From Rhodothermales bacterium (GTDB lineage Bacteria > Bacteroidota > Rhodothermia > Rhodothermales > UBA10348), in NCBI GenBank assembly GCA_040221055.1, contig JAVJVN010000015.1, forward strand, positions 87,511 through 151,510: DNA of 64,000 nucleotides, in the 5' to 3' direction. Under the pieces are notes generated by a model. It saw only the letters and a list, made by a program, of their open reading frames with translations. It made no database searches and had not been told where the DNA came from. The translations under genes were made by a program, and so were the position numbers. Shown piece after piece: positions 27,584 through 34,980 of the stretch. Position 1 is the stretch's first letter; each line of letters opens with the position of its first letter.

Positions 27584-28965
27584 TGACCCGCTTTTCTGCC
27601 CGCTCCGGCCCATCCCTCCCGCTCTCCGCCGGGTTTGTGCCTGCAATCATGGCCCTCCTCGTCCTTGCCGGATGCGGCGCCCCACCCCCCGGTCCGCATG
27701 CCACCCCCGGAGCCGATGCCGGCCTGTTCACCGGCGATCCCTGGCCCGAAATCCGTGCCGAGCGATTGGATACGCTGCTCCCGGCCGCCATGGAACGGCA
27801 CGGCATGGACGCATGGATGATCATTTGCCGGGAGAACAACAACGATCCGCTTGCCCGCCACGTGGGATGCGAAAACGCGGGCGGCACCGCGGCCTTCCTG
27901 CTCTTCCGCCAGGCAGGTGAAGGCTCAGGTTCAACCGAAAACACCTCCTCCCTGTATTCCGTGGCCGTTTCGCCCGCTGGCGAATCCACGGCCCTGGCCG
28001 AAAAGAACATGCTGGATGAGGTCGTATCCATTGGCCGCGGCGTCGGCCTGTGGGGCGAAGTCGCCGCGCAGTTCGAACGCTTCAACCCGGCGGTCATCGG
28101 CATCAATACCGGAGGCAGCCCGATTGCCGACGGGCTCTCGCACACGCAGTACGAAAGCATGATGGCAGGCCTTCCGGCCATGTGGACGTCCCGCATGACG
28201 TCCGCCGAGCCCCTGGTCCGTACGTGGCTGTCGGTCAAGCTGCCGGCCGAAGTCGATATCATGCGTCGGGCGGCTGAACTGACCGCGCGCTGGGAGGTCG
28301 AGGCCTACGCCGAAGTCGTGCCGGGCGTCACCACGGACCGGGACCTGGCCGACATCCTGGAAGAGAAGATGGCCGCCGCCGGCGTGGGCGACGGCTGGTC
28401 GCCCGAACAGAACCCGGCCATCAATTCCGGCATGGACCGCGGGCACTCCCACCCGACGGATCGCGTCATCGTGCCGGGCGATTTCATCCAGACGGATTTC
28501 GGGATCCGCGTGCATGACATGTGGGTCACGGATATCCAGCGCTTCGCCTATGTCCTGGCTCCCGGTGAAACCGAAGCCCCGGCCGATGCACTCGCAAAGT
28601 GGGAAGCCGCCCGCGCAGGCAACCGCGCCGCCTTCGCAGCCATGAAGCCCGGCGCCACGGGAGCCGATGTGGATGCTGCCCAACGGGTGGTCATGGAAGC
28701 CAACGGATCCATCCCGGTCATGTGGGGGACGGGACATCCGGTAGGCTACTGGGCCCATGACAGCGGTCCCGGCCTGTCCGGCCGCAGCACATCACAACCG
28801 CTTGAACCCGGCATGACGTTCGCCTTCGACGGCTTCCACTCCTGGATGCTCACGGACTCCACCACGAAGACCATTTCGGTTGAAGAAATGGTGGTCATCA
28901 CGGAAACCGGCGCCGAGTGGCTCACGCCTCCCCAGGAGGACCTGATTCTGATTCCTTCGCGTTGA
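27580..28965 (+). CDS. secreted M24 family metallopeptidase (Xaa-Pro aminopeptidase-like), lipoprotein
   Basis: A 461-residue protein with a lipoprotein signal (IMALLVLAGCGAPPPG; lipobox LAGC). An N-terminal creatinase-like domain (MDAWMIICRENNNDPLARHV) precedes the pita-bread catalytic domain. That domain shows HSHPTDRVIVPGDFIQTDFG (metal Asp), HDMWVTDIQRFAYVL (second Asp), GTGHPVGYWAHDSGP (His) and TISVEEMVVITETGAEWLT (Glu). Family M24 removes N-terminal residues, often before proline. Lipidation places it in the periplasm or on the outer membrane. Confidence 0.85.
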   Translation: MMTRFSARSGPSLPLSAGFVPAIMALLVLAGCGAPPPGPHATPGADAGLFTGDPWPEIRAERLDTLLPAAMERHGMDAWMIICRENNNDPLARHVGCENAGGTAAFLLFRQAGEGSGSTENTSSLYSVAVSPAGESTALAEKNMLDEVVSIGRGVGLWGEVAAQFERFNPAVIGINTGGSPIADGLSHTQYESMMAGLPAMWTSRMTSAEPLVRTWLSVKLPAEVDIMRRAAELTARWEVEAYAEVVPGVTTDRDLADILEEKMAAAGVGDGWSPEQNPAINSGMDRGHSHPTDRVIVPGDFIQTDFGIRVHDMWVTDIQRFAYVLAPGETEAPADALAKWEAARAGNRAAFAAMKPGATGADVDAAQRVVMEANGSIPVMWGTGHPVGYWAHDSGPGLSGRSTSQPLEPGMTFAFDGFHSWMLTDSTTKTISVEEMVVITETGAEWLTPPQEDLILIPSR

Positions 28966-29001
28966 CCTGCCCCGCCCCGCCCAACCATTCGCCCTGCTGC
29001 C

Positions 29002-29448
29002 ATGGAACGAAAGAATCTGTTTGACGATGCTGTCTACCAGGACCTCATCGCCCGCGTGAACGCCGTGCAATCCGACGAACAGCGCCAGTGGGGCACCATG
29101 ACCGCCGGCCAGATGCTGGCTCACTGTACGGAGGTCGTCGAAGTGGCCAACGGCAAATCCCTCCGTGGCACACCGTTCATCATCCGCATGATCGGGGGGC
29201 TCATCAAGCGCGTGGTCCTGAACGACAAGCCCTACCCCAAGGATGTCCGTACCCATCCCCAATATGTCATGGACGGGGAGGAAGACCTCGAAGTCCGCCG
29301 GCGTGCGCTGATGGATGCAATCAACGCCCTGCGCGCAAACAATGCGTCGCAATTCCAGCACGACCTGTTCGGACGGATGACCCGCGAGGAAGTCGGCTGG
29401 GGCATGTACAAGCATCTCGACCATCACCTGCGGCAATTCGGTGTCTGA
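29002..29448 (+). CDS. DUF1569 / DinB-like helical protein
   Basis: A 148-residue protein with QWGTMTAGQMLAHCTEVVEVANG near the N-terminus, LNDKPYPKDVRTHPQYV in the middle and GWGMYKHLDHHLRQFGV at the end. The spaced histidines (HC and HLDHH) match the metal-binding pattern of DUF1569, a branch of the DinB/YfiT four-helix bundle. Related proteins bind divalent metals and some act as thiol transferases, but the role of this group is not established. Its end overlaps the next gene by 8 bases. Confidence 0.75.
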   Translation: MERKNLFDDAVYQDLIARVNAVQSDEQRQWGTMTAGQMLAHCTEVVEVANGKSLRGTPFIIRMIGGLIKRVVLNDKPYPKDVRTHPQYVMDGEEDLEVRRRALMDAINALRANNASQFQHDLFGRMTREEVGWGMYKHLDHHLRQFGV

Positions 29449-29953
29449 ACCCGACTCCGGCGCTCCCCCCGCTCGTGTGCTGGCGGTGGATCTCGGCCTG
29501 CGCTCCGGGCTCGCCTGCTTCGGCGCCGCCGGGCGGCTGCTCTGGTTCCGCTCCACGAATTTCGGCACCCGGGCCCGCCTGAAGCGCGGGGCCTACACCC
29601 TGTTGTCCGAATCCCATGCCGCCGGACATCCGATTACGCGGCTCATTGTGGAGGGGGGCGGGGACCTGGCCCCACCATGGTTGCATGAGGCCGCCCGGCG
29701 GGGCATTTTCACGCGCCAGATCCATGCGCACGCCTGGCGGGAAGTCTTCCTGCTGGATCGCGAGCAACGATCGGGAAAAGATGCAAAGCGGCATGCCGAC
29801 CGCCTGGCCCGCCTCGTCGTGGCATGGTCCGACCTGCCCAAGCCTACGTCCCTGCGGCACGATGCCGCAGAAGCCATCATGATCGGGTTGTTCGGGGTCG
29901 TGGAAGCCGGGCTCGTTGAACGTTCGGAATTGCCGTTCCGGACCCCCGAATAG
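29441..29953 (+). CDS. RuvC/RNase H-fold protein, predicted Holliday-junction resolvase-like
   Basis: A 170-residue protein starting with GTG inside the DUF1569 gene. It shows the RNase H-fold acidic motifs in the RuvC order: VLAVDLGLRSGLACF (first Asp), RLIVEGGGDLAPP (Glu after a hydrophobic strand), and LRHDAAEAIMIGLFGVV, closely resembling the HDxAEA end motif of RuvC-like nucleases. This suggests a structure-specific nuclease or a phage/mobile-element-derived resolvase. It ends only 83 bp before tRNA-Leu, an integration site. Whether it is active cannot be read from the sequence. Confidence 0.6.
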   Translation: MSEPDSGAPPARVLAVDLGLRSGLACFGAAGRLLWFRSTNFGTRARLKRGAYTLLSESHAAGHPITRLIVEGGGDLAPPWLHEAARRGIFTRQIHAHAWREVFLLDREQRSGKDAKRHADRLARLVVAWSDLPKPTSLRHDAAEAIMIGLFGVVEAGLVERSELPFRTPE

Positions 29954-30018
29954 GCGACGTGCGGCGCAACTTCGGTCATTCTTCGCGACGGTCGCGTGAA
30001 AAACGACCGGAACCGTCG

Positions 30019-30026
30019 TAAATTGC
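30019..30026 (+). promoter_or_regulatory. possible -7 promoter element of tRNA-Leu
   Basis: TAAATTGC ends 10 bases before the tRNA 5' end, in the sequence context TCGTAAATTG also seen upstream of the nucleoside kinase gene at 3529. The distance suits a transcript start at or just before the mature tRNA end. Confidence 0.35.
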
Positions 30027-30036
30027 GTGCCCACCT

Positions 30037-30123
30037 GCCTCGGTGGCGGAATTGGTAGACGCATGCGACTCAAAATCGTATGTCCGTAAGGACGTGGGGG
30101 TTCGATTCCCCCCCGAGGTACCA
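30037..30123 (+). tRNA. tRNA-Leu (anticodon CAA)
   Basis: The acceptor stem GCCTCGG pairs with CCGAGGT (one G-T), followed by discriminator A and an encoded CCA (30121-30123). The D-loop has GGTAGAC, the anticodon arm is TGCGA-CTCAAAA-TCGTA with anticodon CAA, and a long variable arm (class II) contains TCCGTAAGGA. The T arm is GGGGG-TTCGATT-CCCCC. Its 3' end is the target of the integrated element that follows, and the element restores the complete tRNA 3' sequence. Confidence 0.95.
30109..30121 (+). other. left attachment site (tRNA side)
   Basis: CCCCCCGAGGTAC at the 3' end of tRNA-Leu (T-stem to CCA) is repeated exactly at 38489-38501. In the left copy it is preceded by one more C. This is the expected crossover core of a tRNA-targeting tyrosine recombinase. 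Confidence 0.75.
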
Positions 30124-30178
30124 CATAGCAGGCGTAACATGTTGTAATAAAATGTGTTACGTCTGCTTTCTTTTTAGG

Positions 30179-30203
30179 TGGTAAAGCATATGGTAAAGCT
30201 TTC
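30179..30203. repeat. 25-bp direct repeat, left copy (putative integrase arm site)
   Basis: This 25-bp sequence has a tandem heptamer inside it (GGTAAAG-CATAT-GGTAAAG) and is identical to 38352-38376. It lies 57 bp inside the left attachment core and overlaps the start of the first gene of the element. It is a candidate arm-type or excisionase binding site. Confidence 0.6.
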
Positions 30204-31161
30204 AGCTGAAAACGTCGACGAATTTGCCCGTACGCACGGGTATGATGTCGTGGAATTGCCCGACGATTGGCATTTCTCCCTTCCTGAGGACGTAGAACCA
30301 CAGTCGTTCGCCTTCCAACTTCCGGCGTACCCGCTCTTTGCCGACCGAAAGTCCTCGTTTGCGGCAACTCTTCCGACAATCGTAACAGATCACCTGCCCC
30401 AGTATGACGGGGACGATTGGTATGATCGACATGAGCGACTTGCCGATGGCATTTCTACCAACATTGCTGAGCGGATCACGGCTCTTGTAGGTTATCGGGA
30501 TCAACTCAAGCGCCGCTTGCTGACATTACTGAAGTCCGACCGGAAGATCTTGGCCGAAATACGAAGGCTACTCGTTGTGATAGCTCAGCAGTGCACAGAG
30601 GCATCGAAAGAAAAGGAGCAACAAGACCAGCTCTCTCAATTCTGGCATCACCTGAATCACAGCTATAGCTCCGTGGTTCCCTCGGAGGATAGAGAACGAG
30701 ACACGCGGTCCATGCTATCTCTCTTTCATCCGTCCGGCCTTCTTGACCGCCAAATCAGAGGAGTCCTCTACCACTTGGAAACCCGGTCCACGTTTTTCAG
30801 GACGAGACGGTTCGCCAAGATCGTGACAGACTACACGGACGTTGAGGAACGCATTACGTTTGAACTACACGGCTCTACAGCGATACTTGAGCGACCGAAT
30901 GCTAATCCGGATGTCGTACGTTCTGAATACAGCATCTCTGACCTTCGCGATATCCTTCAAAGTCGGGATGGCTTTTTTGTGTATCTGGAAAATGTCCTGT
31001 TCCAGAAATACGTTACATGGGCTGACAAATACGATGGGTATGTCAAGCTATGTGAGTCGAGTGATGTCAGGGTCAGGTACGGTGGTGTTCAGAGCCTGAA
31101 ATCCTCTCATCATCGTTGGGCGAAAGAGCGCAGAAGTAAACGACGTTTACAGAACAAGTAA
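30190..31161 (+). CDS. hypothetical protein at the left end of the element
   Basis: A 323-residue soluble protein with no recognised family. It has a charged, mainly helical character in the centre (YRDQLKRRLLTLLKSDRKIL and EASKEKEQQDQLSQF) and a very basic tail (HHRWAKERRSKRRLQNK) that could bind nucleic acid. A GTG at 30178 is an alternative start, giving MVKHMVKL. Both starts lie within or beside the 25-bp repeat, so expression may be linked to recombinase binding. Base composition is much AT-richer than the backbone genes. Confidence 0.6.
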   Translation: MVKLSAENVDEFARTHGYDVVELPDDWHFSLPEDVEPQSFAFQLPAYPLFADRKSSFAATLPTIVTDHLPQYDGDDWYDRHERLADGISTNIAERITALVGYRDQLKRRLLTLLKSDRKILAEIRRLLVVIAQQCTEASKEKEQQDQLSQFWHHLNHSYSSVVPSEDRERDTRSMLSLFHPSGLLDRQIRGVLYHLETRSTFFRTRRFAKIVTDYTDVEERITFELHGSTAILERPNANPDVVRSEYSISDLRDILQSRDGFFVYLENVLFQKYVTWADKYDGYVKLCESSDVRVRYGGVQSLKSSHHRWAKERRSKRRLQNK

Positions 31162-31206
31162 ACCATGTTTTCGCTGTGATCTGAGTTGGGTTGCGATCAT
31201 TGGGGC

Positions 31207-31524
31207 ATGAACAATCACGCTCCATATCAGCCCGGCGGACTCTTCCTTGTCCAAGGAGAAGAGTTACGACGCCTTATTCTCGATGCCGTCTCCACGGTCG
31301 TCAAGCAAGAACTCAAGTCACCAAGGGATTCTGCTGAAGCCCAGGTCGCTCCCATTCTGACTCAGCGAGAGGCAGAGAAGTACAGTTCATTGTCCCGTTC
31401 CACGCTACTGCGGCTCCGGCAGAGTGGAGATCTACCTTTTGTACAGGTGGGAAGAACTGTCCGGTACCGGAAGTCTGACCTTGACGCCTATATGACTGAA
31501 AGGGCAAGGAGGTGTGCCGAATGA
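31207..31524 (+). CDS. helix-turn-helix DNA-binding protein, excisionase-like (HTH_17)
   Basis: A 105-residue protein whose C-terminal half reads LTQREAEKYSSLSRSTLLRLRQSGDLPFVQVGRTVRYRKSDLDAYM. That is the usual MerR/excisionase-type winged helix (AEK..S.STL.RLR..G.LP...VGR.VRY...DLDAYM). Such small proteins control excision or transcription in Bacteroidota integrative elements. The N-terminal 60 residues (GLFLVQGEELRRLILDAV) are helical and may dimerise. It overlaps the replication-like gene by 4 bases. Confidence 0.8.
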   Translation: MNNHAPYQPGGLFLVQGEELRRLILDAVSTVVKQELKSPRDSAEAQVAPILTQREAEKYSSLSRSTLLRLRQSGDLPFVQVGRTVRYRKSDLDAYMTERARRCAE

Positions 31525-32339
31525 CTACGACTGCCCTCGGCCATATAACAAGAGTTGAAAGCAACGATTCTTTCCACTTGCATCCAGACTATCCCATTTC
31601 AGATGGAGTTGACTGGTTAAGGCTTTACCTGCCTGACTACAATATCAAGGGTCCTGAGTGCTTTCAGATCACGTACGACAATTCCACCCCACCCACAGGA
31701 CTCTTTCAGTGTGAGTCTTCCGGTGTTGTCTATGGTGGCGCAGCATACTTGAATGGTCCTTGGTTTCGTGTGGTCATTCGGCAACCAAATCCTCACGTAC
31801 GACCCAAGTGCCATGTTGATTGCTTCGTCAGCAAACGCCACGGCCCATTCAACTTCCCACTTTGTCCTGTCTCCGAGCTTGGGGCCGCAATCGACGACTT
31901 GCATTCATCCCTTGATGGCATGGGGTTTCAATTTGACCCTGAGAATGCGGTTATAAGTAAAATTGAGATATCCAAAGACCACCTCTTCCCATATGACCAT
32001 CGGGACTGCCTCGAAGTATTGGGGCAATGCATTCCGCCATCACAGATGACTCACAGAGCATACGACACGACGCACATGTGGTCGAATGGCAGTCGATCCT
32101 TGAAAGTATATGAGAAGCGGATACAACTTGAACAAAAGCTTTCTGATACTCCAAACGTGCTACTGGAACACGCTGCCAAGCTTCCGCAATCTGGTACACT
32201 CAGGTTTGAAGTGACCCTCAAGAAGATCGATGTCATCAAACGCGGATTGGGCATCCGATACCTGGGAGATTTGCTGGCGACACCCGATTTGCTAACGCGA
32301 TACCGGGACAAACAGTTCAGAAAACTCTTAGGGTGGTAA
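31521..32339 (+). CDS. phage/plasmid replication protein-like (gene II/X type), tentative
   Basis: A 272-residue protein overlapping the HTH gene. The C-terminal half has SLKVYEKRIQLEQ and, after a spacer, LPQSGTLRFEVTLKKIDVIKRG. The order YxKxxE-type motif then LRFEVxLKK is what one sees in filamentous-phage gene II/X-like rolling-circle initiators and related replication proteins of small integrative elements. The N-terminal part (VDWLRLYLPDYNIKG) resembles the usual opening strand of that group. The HUH histidine pair is not obvious, so the assignment is by pattern only. If right, the excised circle may replicate by rolling circle. Confidence 0.5.
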   Translation: MTTTALGHITRVESNDSFHLHPDYPISDGVDWLRLYLPDYNIKGPECFQITYDNSTPPTGLFQCESSGVVYGGAAYLNGPWFRVVIRQPNPHVRPKCHVDCFVSKRHGPFNFPLCPVSELGAAIDDLHSSLDGMGFQFDPENAVISKIEISKDHLFPYDHRDCLEVLGQCIPPSQMTHRAYDTTHMWSNGSRSLKVYEKRIQLEQKLSDTPNVLLEHAAKLPQSGTLRFEVTLKKIDVIKRGLGIRYLGDLLATPDLLTRYRDKQFRKLLGW

Positions 32340-32342
32340 AAA

Positions 32343-32633
32343 ATGAGGAATCAACACCTTGAATGGCTCACCGCCTACTCGGAGTCAGGAACGCTGAAAC
32401 CGAAAGACTTTTTATTTGACTACGGGGTCGCCATGCTTTTGCAGAGCCTGTATCCGGGTGAGATCGACGCTGTCATCAGAGAACACCTTTCGAGCGATCA
32501 GGCTCGCACGGCCTCGAGAATGGTTCGCACCGCCCTCCATCGCTCCGCCCCCTACAGAACTACCCAAAAGAATGGCGTGCCGTGCAGCGAGATCCTGAAC
32601 GAACTGAAGGGCCTTTTCCCGCCTACCCCCTGA
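32343..32633 (+). CDS. small hypothetical protein following the replication-like gene
   Basis: A 96-residue protein starting 3 bases after the preceding stop, so it is co-transcribed. It reads as helical (LEWLTAYSESGTLKPKDFLFDYGVAMLLQ) with no recognised domain. Genes of this size often accompany replication proteins of small elements, but no function is proposed. Confidence 0.5.
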   Translation: MRNQHLEWLTAYSESGTLKPKDFLFDYGVAMLLQSLYPGEIDAVIREHLSSDQARTASRMVRTALHRSAPYRTTQKNGVPCSEILNELKGLFPPTP

Positions 32634-32982
32634 CCCCAAGCCCCTCCCCCTTTGTAGGTTCCATATACCCGAGATCAAGTATCGATACGCCTATTCGAAA
32701 ATGACACCATTCGGACGCTTTCCCAGGTCAACCGGAACGAAATCGGAAACAGAATGCGGGCCGTTTGCTACCTAAAAGATGCTACTGACAATCGACTACA
32801 TTTATTAACATCTGGGCTACCGAATAGGCACTATTAGCTATCTGAGCCTAAAACTCCCTACAACCCCAATCGTAGGACATTCTACTAGGTGAAACAATGG
32901 CTGAGATCCATTGATGTAAGCCTCTAAGTCGCTTGTGGAAATGCAGATGCTTGATTCGATACTCACGGTGTAGGCTTTCCCT
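32634..32982. other. AT-rich noncoding gap inside the element
   Basis: About 350 bases with no convincing reading frame, between the plus-strand replication block and the minus-strand cassette block. Several TAxxT-rich stretches (for example ATTTATTAACATCTG near 32800) could hold promoters or an origin. Nothing specific can be assigned. Confidence 0.5.
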
Positions 32983-33033
32983 AAATCCGGCGCGCCAGAA
33001 CTGCGAGCCCGCAATATGCACTTGTTATACGGG
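32983..33033 (-). repeat. truncated attC-like site
   Basis: Read on the minus strand, GTATAACAAGTGCATATTGCGG and the following GCTCGCA match the first third of the two longer repeats at 34045 and 35453 (ATAACAAGCGCATGTTGCGG-ACTCGCA). After that the sequence diverges, so the other arm is missing. The stop codon of the small minus-strand gene (TAA at 33027-33025) lies inside the GTATAAC box, as is usual for genes in integron cassettes. Confidence 0.45.
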
Positions 33034-33417
33034 ACGAGCCAAGTCCCCTGTTTCAGGATCCTCGAATGGGCTTGGCTCAGGCGGCAACTCTTCTTCTACT
33101 TCCCGAGGCTCGAAGTACTTGTAAAGACTACCCAAGGTCGTCAAGGAAGACGGTTCCGTGTATCTCCTAAAGGTTTTGCCAACACTCACTTTCATGTCGC
33201 TGGTAATGGTACAAATCTTGTCTTGCAGATGAGTAACCCTTCCTGTTCCCTTCACTCTTTCTAACTGACCGAGAGATTCACCGGTATCTGGATCTACGAT
33301 ATCATCCCCCAACGTATATATCAGGAATCGTTGACCGTTTTTTACACCGTCAGTTGAACCTGCGTTTAACGCCAATTTGTAGTTACTGATGACCTTCGCA
33401 ATTTTGATTTCCTTCAT
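33025..33417 (-). CDS. small protein with FlgT C-terminal-like (SH3-like) domain
   Basis: A 130-residue protein. Residues 1-90 (KVISNYKLALNAGSTDGVKNGQRFLIYTLGDDIVDPDTG and LGQLERVKGTGRVTHLQDK) form the beta-rich pattern of FlgT-C/CsgG-associated modules: an alternating strand barrel with a conserved DPxTGExLG turn. The tail from about residue 105 is acidic and proline-rich (VEEELPPEPSPFEDPETGD) and probably disordered. No signal peptide is present, so it is likely cytoplasmic. It follows a two-helix membrane protein gene by 21 bases and is probably its partner. The recorded function of such stand-alone domains is unknown. Confidence 0.55.
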   Translation of the reverse strand: MKEIKIAKVISNYKLALNAGSTDGVKNGQRFLIYTLGDDIVDPDTGESLGQLERVKGTGRVTHLQDKICTITSDMKVSVGKTFRRYTEPSSLTTLGSLYKYFEPREVEEELPPEPSPFEDPETGDLARPV

Positions 33418-33438
33418 TTCATTGACCGCGTTTGAGAT

Positions 33439-33984
33439 TTAGGATAACTGATTACTAAGGAGCAACTTTGGCACTGTTGCTTTCACCATCAACTTCTTCA
33501 GTGTATCCACATTTTGATTAGCAACTAACTTCCAAACGTCATCTTCTTCGTCAACGAGACTACCGGTCACCAGTACTTGTATTAATCCATTTTCCTGTAT
33601 GGTTGTCACGAATCCATACCCAATTAGCCGTTCAAAATCATTTTCCTTCATGAAAACAGAAATGAGCGATTCGTGACCAAAAAGCTCAGATCTTTCCAGC
33701 AACAATCCGGCGACTGCCGTTTGCTGATGAGAAGAGGGAGCAAAAGAGGCTTTTACCTTTGGCAAACCGCTTCTGGCTTTAGAAAAAGCTCGACTGGACA
33801 AATTGATGAAGATCATCAGCATCACGACGACGATCAGCACCGACGGGACTACCCACTTCAGTCCAACTTTGACGTCAGACAGGCCAAACCATGTTCCGAG
33901 TGCAATCACAAGCGAAACCAACGAAAACGATGGTCCATGGGACTGTCTAAAAGATTCTGCTATTTCGGCCCAGTAGCCTTTCAT
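33439..33984 (-). CDS. two-helix membrane protein with C-terminal cytoplasmic domain
   Basis: A 181-residue protein with two N-terminal membrane helices (about residues 18-34, SFSLVSLVIALGTWFGL, and 44-62, WVVPSVLIVVVMLMIFINL) and a soluble region of about 110 residues (ERLIGYGFVTTIQENGLIQVLV is a strand-loop-strand). The layout of short loop, two helices and C-terminal domain resembles 2TM effectors or sensors found in defence islands. No family can be named with certainty. It starts a minus-strand cassette-like unit together with the FlgT-C-like gene. Confidence 0.55.
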   Translation of the reverse strand: MKGYWAEIAESFRQSHGPSFSLVSLVIALGTWFGLSDVKVGLKWVVPSVLIVVVMLMIFINLSSRAFSKARSGLPKVKASFAPSSHQQTAVAGLLLERSELFGHESLISVFMKENDFERLIGYGFVTTIQENGLIQVLVTGSLVDEEDDVWKLVANQNVDTLKKLMVKATVPKLLLSNQLS

Positions 33985-34044
33985 TGCATGTCATATTAAG
34001 TGAACTAACGTTGAGGAAGATACAAGGGCTAAACTTGGCGAGTA

Positions 34045-34154
34045 CGTACTACGGCTGGCGGATTTGCGGCGAGCGGACGCTCGCATAACAGAAAGTAATC
34101 CTTTCAAGCCGCCACTGCCAGTTGTGCCAGTCGGCAACATGCGCTTGCTATGAC
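34045..34154 (-). repeat. attC-like site, decayed copy
   Basis: About 110 bases, imperfectly palindromic, aligning through its length with the copy at 35453-35560. On the minus strand it begins CATAGCAAGCGCATGTTGCC and ends CTCGCCGCAAATCCGCCAGCC-GTAGTACG. The L-type arms TTGCCG/CCGCAA still nearly pair, but the outer AAC/GTT triplets have changed to AGC/GTA, so recombination at this copy is doubtful. It lies directly after the stop of the membrane-protein gene that partners the TIR-like gene. Confidence 0.5.
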
Positions 34155-34164
34155 GCGACGAAAC

Positions 34165-34977
34165 TCAAACAGGAAGACAATCGAAAACAAAGAGTACTGA
34201 AAGAATTAGTGCGATGACATGTAGAAAGAATAGTGAATTTGGAACCCATATTTCTCTAGAAGTGAAGGATCGATAAATACTGGGGTGTTCTCCTCTTCCC
34301 AAAGCCTCCCACTCGGCAGCATAAATCGCCGTTTTGAGATGGCTCTCAATCGTATTAATAACTTTGAACTTCCCTCGATTGAGCTGGCCAAAAGATTTGA
34401 TCAAGCTCCGCCAGGCTAAACACAAAATGGCGCCAGTCAAAAACAATATGGCAATCCCTGCTGCAATAAGATTGTCAGCGCCTGCATTTTGCACTAGGAG
34501 ACCAGCCGCAGTTAGTAAGGCACCGTTAATGGTTAGAAAAAACGTGTTAACACCTTGACGACGACCAACTAAGCTTTCAGAGCTGCTGACCATGATCTTA
34601 TACAACTCTAGCACATCCGTTTTGTCTTGTTCTGTTTTGGGTGGCCCGGAAGGAAACAGAATCTTTGAAAATGCCGGTGCGGGCTGCGACTCTTCCCCAA
34701 GTTGAAATGCAATTCGGCGTATCGCCTCGCAGTAAACCTCATCTAATTTACGGGTCGGTCTATCTAGGTCTTCATACCTCAACAATGCAGGATGATCACT
34801 GTCAAATGCAGCAGTCCATGCTGACCACGCATCATGTACATCGCACTCTGAAACCTCCGCTCCCTTAGCTCTCAACAAAACTGCATACATCCGAAAAAGC
34901 GTAACGGAATCACCTTCAGGTACCGCTTCAGTCGGTATCTCACTTCGGATGAGCTCGGCTATTTCGTCGAGGTACAT
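34165..34977 (-). CDS. three-helix membrane protein, candidate effector of the TIR-like pair
   Basis: A 270-residue protein. Residues 1-92 form a soluble helical domain with LFRMYAVLLRAKGAEVSECDVHDAWSAW and ALLRYEDLDRP, a module that I have seen as the N-terminal part of other defence-associated proteins. From about residue 120, LELYKIMVSSSESLVGRRQGVNTFFLTINGALL leads into membrane helices at about 147-165, 170-190 and 248-267. This resembles RipA/SLATT-type membrane proteins that often neighbour TIR or SMODS genes. It starts three bases after the TIR-like gene stop, so both are co-transcribed. A pore-forming or membrane-damaging effector is the inferred role. Confidence 0.55.
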   Translation of the reverse strand: MYLDEIAELIRSEIPTEAVPEGDSVTLFRMYAVLLRAKGAEVSECDVHDAWSAWTAAFDSDHPALLRYEDLDRPTRKLDEVYCEAIRRIAFQLGEESQPAPAFSKILFPSGPPKTEQDKTDVLELYKIMVSSSESLVGRRQGVNTFFLTINGALLTAAGLLVQNAGADNLIAAGIAILFLTGAILCLAWRSLIKSFGQLNRGKFKVINTIESHLKTAIYAAEWEALGRGEHPSIYRSFTSREIWVPNSLFFLHVIALILSVLFVFDCLPV

Positions 34978-34980
34978 CTA

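Noticed and set aside
32933..33264. Short plus-strand open frames over the small minus-strand gene
   Set aside because: They overlap the FlgT-C-like gene and the attC-like site; codon pattern and start signals favour the minus strand.
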